Source: Defluviitaleaceae bacterium
GTDB lineage: Bacteria; Bacillota; Clostridia; Lachnospirales; WQUN01
Length of the DNA: 9,178 bases
Reading direction: 5' to 3'
Assembly (NCBI GenBank): GCA_009783395.1
Contig: WRHA01000339.1
Coordinates: 1 to 9,178 of the forward strand
The notes below the pieces were generated by a model. That model was not told the DNA's origin, did not search any database, and was given only the letters and a program-made list of their open reading frames with translations. Shown one piece after another: positions 5,502 through 9,178 of the stretch; positions within the stretch are counted from its first letter, which is position 1; each line of letters begins with the position of its first letter. Made by a program: the position numbers and the translations under genes.

Positions 5502-8500
5502 ACACAAAATACAAACCCGGCGACATAGTCCTTGGCAACTGGACGCTTGTCCGCTTAATCGGCGAAGGAAATTACGGAAGCGTTTTTGAAGCAGAGCGTG
5601 AAGATTTTGGTAGCGTCTATAAATCCGCAATCAAAATTATCACAATTCCGCAAAATCAATCCGAAATCAGAAGCATTCGTTCACAAGGCATGGATGATGA
5701 GAGCCTTACGGCGTATTTTCAAGGATTCGTTGAAGATATTGTGCGAGAATCCGCTTTAATGTCGCGGCTTAAAGGTACGCCGAACGTTGTGAGTTACGAA
5801 GACCATAGCGTTATTAAGCACGATGGCGAGATTGGTTGGAATATAATCATTCGCATGGAGCTACTTACGCCACTCTATGATTATTCGAAAAGCGAATCCT
5901 TCACCCGACAAACCATAATAAAGTTGGGTGTAGATATTTGTAGCGCGTTGGAATTATGTCAAAAGCACAACATTGTTCACCGCGACATTAAGCCGGAGAA
6001 TATTTTTGTGTCCGATTTGGGTGATTTCAAACTCGGCGATTTCGGCATTGCGCGGACTGTAGAAAAAACGAGCGGCGGACTGTCAAAAAAAGGGACATAT
6101 ACATATATGGCTCCGGAGGTTTATCGCGATGAAGCGTACGGCCCGAGCGTGGATATTTATTCGTTGGGTATCGTTTTGTATAGGTTGTTAAACGATAACC
6201 GCACACCTTTTCTTCCCGAATATCCAAAGCCGATAAAATACAGCGACCAAGAAGCGGCAAAGACAATGCGATTTAATGGAACGCCGTTGCCCGCACCGAA
6301 AAATGCAGACGGCAGGATTGCTGAAATTGTGTTAAAAGCCTGTGCGTTTGACCCGAATCTCAGGCATTCCAGCCCGATGCAACTACGGCAGGAACTTGAG
6401 GCAATTGCCTATTCTACAGCAGAAGCTCCGATAATTTATCCAAAGGGCGATTCGACACCTGTAAAGTCCGTGGATTACATTGATACCGAAGCTCCCGAAG
6501 GTACTGTCACAACAAGTTTGTTTGCTGATTTTCATGCGCAAGATGTAAAGAAATCGCGCAAGTCGAATAGCGAGAATACCAACGAGGCAACGGTGAGTTT
6601 ATTCGGTGATTCTGCCGGGCAAAGTTCGCGCACAAATGAAGGTACAGTGGGTTTGTTTGATGACTCAACCACTGAAGCTAAAAATATTCCCCGCAAACAA
6701 GCGTATGAACCTTCCGGGGTGCAGGTGAACAAAAATAATGAGTATACGAATAAAGAAGAGCCACAAAAGGACCGGTGGCAAAAAGCCCTGTTGCTTACAG
6801 GGATAGGAGCGGCATCTTTGCTTGTTTTTCTCGTAGTGGTTATTTTCATATCGGGACACGACCCCGAGAGCTCGTTATATGTAGAAAATGTTTTCGGCCA
6901 AAACTGGGTTGATGCCGAAAATATGTTGCGAGAGCAAGGATTTTCTGTGACCATAGTCGAAGAATATCACGATACTATGGTATCCGGAAGCGTACACAGC
7001 CAAAGTCCTGCGGCCGGAGCTGTGTTAGTTATCGGAGAAACGGTTGTGTTATCTGTGAGCCGCGGAGCAGAACCGACAGCCCCTCTCGTCCCCGATATTC
7101 AACCGGAATCTGAAGACAACTTGGAAGATGATGGCGTACCTGAAGTTGAATTTGAGGATGATGACGAACCGGAAGGCGAAAGCGAAGACGATGTTGAGCA
7201 GGGAGACGAACCAACATCGGAACCACCTCCACCGACGCACACTCCTGTCGAAAGCATAACGGGAGTACCAACGGCCGCGACAGTAGGGACGCCGTTGACC
7301 CTTTCGGGTACAGTTGCTCCAAGCAATGCAACGAACAGTAGCATTGCTTGGAGCGTTGCGAATGCCGGAGGCACGGGCGCGACAATAAGCGGAAATGCGC
7401 TGAATGCAACAGCGGAGGGGACGGTAACGGTTAGGGCAACCGTTGTAAACGGCTCATCCGCAACCTCAAATTTCACGCAAGATTTCAACATAACCGTTAG
7501 TGAGGCATTCGTTCCTGTAACAAGCGTAACGGGAGTACCAACAAGCGCAACAGCGGGTACGCCGTTAAATCTTTCGGGTACGGCAAACCCAAGCAACGCA
7601 ACCAATAGGAATATTGCGTGGAGTGTAGCAAGTGCCGGCGACACAGGTGCGTCAATAAGCGAAAACACGCTGAACACAACTGCGTCGGGTGTCGCGATAA
7701 TTAGGACAACTGTTACAAACGGCGAAACGGCAACCTCAAATTTCACACAAGATTTTAGCATTACAGTACGTGCGGCGTTCGTTCCTGTTACGAGCATAAC
7801 GGGCGTACCAATGACCGCGACAGCGGGTCAGCCATTGACTCTTTCAGGCACGGCAAACCCAAGCAACGCAACAAATAGGAATATTACGTGGAGCGTTGTG
7901 AATGCAGGAGGTACAGGTGCAACAATAAGTGGAAATAGGTTAAGTGCAACATCCGGAGGCACTGCAACAATACGGGCAACTGTAGTAAATGGCAGAACGC
8001 AATATGCCGACTTTACGCATGAAATTACTATTACAGTCGCACCAGCATCGACACCACCCCCACCAGCGCACATTCGTGTCGCAAACATAACGGGAGTACC
8101 ATCGAACGCGACGGTGGGGACGCCGTTGACCCTTTCGGGTACAGTTGCTCCAAACAATGCAACAAATAGAAATATTACATGGAGCGTCGCAAGCGCAGGG
8201 GGAACGGGTGCAACAATAAGCGGAAATACGTTGAACGCAACATCTGCAGGAACTGTGACGGTCAGGGCAACCATTACAAACGGTGCAACCGCGACCACAA
8301 ATTATACTCAAGATTTCAGAATAACGGTTGCCGCACCGGCACCGGCGGTTACGCCGCCAACCATAACTGCCACATCCCTGCCCGGCGGAATATTTGGTGA
8401 GACGTACACTGCGCAAACGCTCGCCGCGACCGGGGGGACACCGATTACATGGAGCATTGAGTCCGGTTCTTTACCCGATGGATTAAGTATGGGGACAGGC

Positions 8501-8869
8501 GGGATAATTGGAGGCCGCGCAAATGATTTCGGAACATTCAACTTCACCGTACGCGCCGAAAATGCCGGCGGTTATGACACAAGACAATTTACAATCACCA
8601 TACATGCATTGACATGGGGACAAAGCCCGTTCCACCAAGTTTCAGTCGGTCAGCCTTTTACGATGCCTATATCGATTACAGGTGCAACTCCAAGTTTTTG
8701 GACACTTGCGTCAGGTCAATTGCCTCCCGGAGTTTCATTTTGCATGACCAGTGGTACGATTAGCGGCACTCCGACAACCGCCGGAACATTTGCCTTCTCA
8801 TTTAGAATCGAGTTCGAAGACGTAGTGGGTGCCTTCACAACAGATCAGCTTACAATTGCAGTGCAGTAA
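5498..8869 (+). CDS. Receptor-type Ser/Thr protein kinase with PASTA and six Ig-like domains
   Basis: The 1123-residue single-pass kinase phosphorylates Ser/Thr on proteins. The cytoplasmic kinase domain (about 15-305) has G-loop GEGNYGSV (22-29), K46, helix-C E84, HRDIKPEN (161-168), DFG (181-183), activation-loop T200/T202 and APE (205-207), so it should be active. A linker (306-425) holds three E-G/A-T-V...L-F-x-D motifs (Thr336, 365, 383). A transmembrane helix (430-451) is followed by one PASTA-like domain (460-524), an acidic linker (about 530-575), four Big_2-like repeats (583-945) and two He_PIG-like domains (954-1037, 1038-1123). PrkC/PknB-type kinases usually carry several PASTA domains and no such Ig stack. 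It overlaps the phosphatase by 4 nt and is presumably its antagonist. The ligand is unknown; PASTA suggests cell-wall fragments, and the Ig stack suggests reach or adhesion. There is no LPxTG or other wall anchor. Confidence 0.95.
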   Translation: MNTKYKPGDIVLGNWTLVRLIGEGNYGSVFEAEREDFGSVYKSAIKIITIPQNQSEIRSIRSQGMDDESLTAYFQGFVEDIVRESALMSRLKGTPNVVSYEDHSVIKHDGEIGWNIIIRMELLTPLYDYSKSESFTRQTIIKLGVDICSALELCQKHNIVHRDIKPENIFVSDLGDFKLGDFGIARTVEKTSGGLSKKGTYTYMAPEVYRDEAYGPSVDIYSLGIVLYRLLNDNRTPFLPEYPKPIKYSDQEAAKTMRFNGTPLPAPKNADGRIAEIVLKACAFDPNLRHSSPMQLRQELEAIAYSTAEAPIIYPKGDSTPVKSVDYIDTEAPEGTVTTSLFADFHAQDVKKSRKSNSENTNEATVSLFGDSAGQSSRTNEGTVGLFDDSTTEAKNIPRKQAYEPSGVQVNKNNEYTNKEEPQKDRWQKALLLTGIGAASLLVFLVVVIFISGHDPESSLYVENVFGQNWVDAENMLREQGFSVTIVEEYHDTMVSGSVHSQSPAAGAVLVIGETVVLSVSRGAEPTAPLVPDIQPESEDNLEDDGVPEVEFEDDDEPEGESEDDVEQGDEPTSEPPPPTHTPVESITGVPTAATVGTPLTLSGTVAPSNATNSSIAWSVANAGGTGATISGNALNATAEGTVTVRATVVNGSSATSNFTQDFNITVSEAFVPVTSVTGVPTSATAGTPLNLSGTANPSNATNRNIAWSVASAGDTGASISENTLNTTASGVAIIRTTVTNGETATSNFTQDFSITVRAAFVPVTSITGVPMTATAGQPLTLSGTANPSNATNRNITWSVVNAGGTGATISGNRLSATSGGTATIRATVVNGRTQYADFTHEITITVAPASTPPPPAHIRVANITGVPSNATVGTPLTLSGTVAPNNATNRNITWSVASAGGTGATISGNTLNATSAGTVTVRATITNGATATTNYTQDFRITVAAPAPAVTPPTITATSLPGGIFGETYTAQTLAATGGTPITWSIESGSLPDGLSMGTGGIIGGRANDFGTFNFTVRAENAGGYDTRQFTITIHALTWGQSPFHQVSVGQPFTMPISITGATPSFWTLASGQLPPGVSFCMTSGTISGTPTTAGTFAFSFRIEFEDVVGAFTTDQLTIAVQ
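6497..6676 (+). other. Juxtamembrane linker segment with triplicated Thr-Val...Leu-Phe motif
   Basis: Three short protein repeats lie between kinase domain and membrane: EGTVTTSLFADF (T336, T338, T339), EATVSLFGDS (T365) and EGTVGLFDDS (T383). The surrounding residues are low-complexity and variable, so the motif is what is conserved. Each copy has a Thr three residues before the Leu of the Leu-Phe pair (T338, T365, T383). Position +3 after phospho-Thr is the main specificity site of FHA domains, so these are candidate autophosphorylation and FHA docking sites. That role is inferred. Confidence 0.65.
7244..8332 (+). repeat. Four tandem 270-291 bp repeats encoding Big_2-like Ig domains
   Basis: The repeats begin at 7244, 7514, 7784 and 8075 (residues 583, 673, 763 and 860). 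The first three have a 90-codon period; the step to the fourth is 97 codons because of an inserted Pro-rich linker. Each encodes ITGVP..A..G.PL.LSGT..P.NATN..I.WSV followed by GATIS.N.L..T. Repeats 1 and 4 share a 37-nt identical stretch (7286-7322 and 8117-8153), while 2 and 3 resemble each other in the same segment. Confidence 0.88.
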
Positions 8870-9178
8870 CCGACTCAAACTCCTGAAACCCGATAACTTG
8901 CCCCTTGTTGTTGAAGTAATATCTGTACGGATATTCGCGTTTTCGCGCTACTTCGGAAAATTCCTCGGTTACGGTCAAGCGATTTTTCAAGCGCGAAAGG
9001 GTAAACTCCCAATTGTTTGTAACATTCGCACCTAAGAGAATGTGATTATGTAACTCGCCGCCAAAGGGAACGGCTAGCGCGATAACTTTTTCCATGTCAT
9101 ACCCGCCGATGTTCATTTTGTGCAATATGCATATATTGGCATCGCCGCGAAAGCCGCCGACGGATACCTTCATCGTCT
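8850..9178 (-). CDS. Probable retropepsin-like aspartic protease, C-terminal part (5' end at or beyond window edge)
   Basis: This minus-strand frame is open from the window edge to a TAA at 8852-8850. The first visible ATG (9173) has only 5 nt before it, so the true start may lie outside. The visible sequence has FRGDANICI, a strand-like IGGYDMEKVIALAVP and then HILLGANVTNNWEFTLSR. This resembles the end of retropepsin-like folds (hydrophobic strand, I-L-L-G-x-N, then a strand with Phe). The catalytic D-T/S-G motif expected nearer the N terminus is not in the window, so activity cannot be judged. The gene converges on the kinase and overlaps its last 20 nt. It faces away from the T7SS genes and is probably a separate transcription unit. 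The family call is moderate; it could be another small beta-rich protein. Confidence 0.5.
   Translation of the reverse strand, partial: TMKVSVGGFRGDANICILHKMNIGGYDMEKVIALAVPFGGELHNHILLGANVTNNWEFTLSRLKNRLTVTEEFSEVARKREYPYRYYFNNKGQVIGFQEFESVTALQL

Noticed and set aside
7244..8332. Regularly spaced repeats that might suggest a CRISPR array or satellite
   Set aside because: The period is 270-291 bp, fully in frame and coding for Ig-like domains; there are no 25-40 bp repeats with unique spacers.
7099..8416. Long antisense open frames across the Ig-repeat region (for example 7099-7797, 7828-8298 and 7940-8416 on the minus strand)
   Set aside because: They mirror a repetitive, Thr/Ala/Gly-rich gene on the plus strand, give Val/Pro- or Cys-rich low-complexity products, and lack ribosome binding sites. 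The plus-strand frame has clear domains.

Overview
The window looks like part of a type VII secretion system (T7SSb, ESX/Ess-like) locus from a low- to mid-GC Gram-positive bacterium, most likely a member of the Clostridia. The basis is an EssC-type coupling ATPase, a YukD/EsaB-like protein, several WXG100-family small proteins, strong AGGAGG ribosome binding sites, PASTA-bearing signalling proteins and Pro-Thr-Glu surface linkers. No taxonomic marker is present, so the species cannot be named.

Layout, plus strand: (1) positions 2-2065, the C-terminal 687 residues of an EssC-like FtsK/SpoIIIE ATPase whose start lies outside the window; (2) 2083-2334, a YukD/EsaB ubiquitin-like protein; (3) 2414-3824, four small helical-hairpin proteins of the WXG100 superfamily, which read best as two pairs, with a long imperfect RNA hairpin between the pairs (3140-3195); (4) 3867-5501, a PP2C-type Ser/Thr phosphatase with one transmembrane helix and an extracellular PASTA domain; (5) 5498-8869, a Ser/Thr kinase overlapping the phosphatase by 4 nt, with a juxtamembrane linker holding three copies of a Thr-Val...Leu-Phe motif, one transmembrane helix, one PASTA domain, four Big_2-like Ig repeats and two further Ig-like (He_PIG-like) domains. 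Minus strand: (6) the end of a convergent gene (8850 to the window edge) resembling the C-terminal half of a retropepsin-like aspartic protease; its stop lies inside the kinase gene.

Genes 1-5 all point the same way with short gaps or overlaps, as expected of one operon. The WXG100 proteins are probably the secreted substrates or targeting partners of EssC. YukD/EsaB is an accessory factor. The kinase/phosphatase pair would sense something outside the cell through matching PASTA modules and set a phosphorylation state inside it. Firmicute EssC proteins usually carry N-terminal FHA domains, which lie upstream of this window. The triplicated Thr motif on the kinase is therefore a plausible FHA docking site, which would make this a T7SS counterpart of the threonine phosphorylation switch known from type VI secretion (PpkA/PppA/Fha). 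That last step is inference.

There is no gene-free stretch longer than 100 bases between coding regions. No tRNA, rRNA, CRISPR array, insertion sequence, convincing promoter or canonical terminator was seen.
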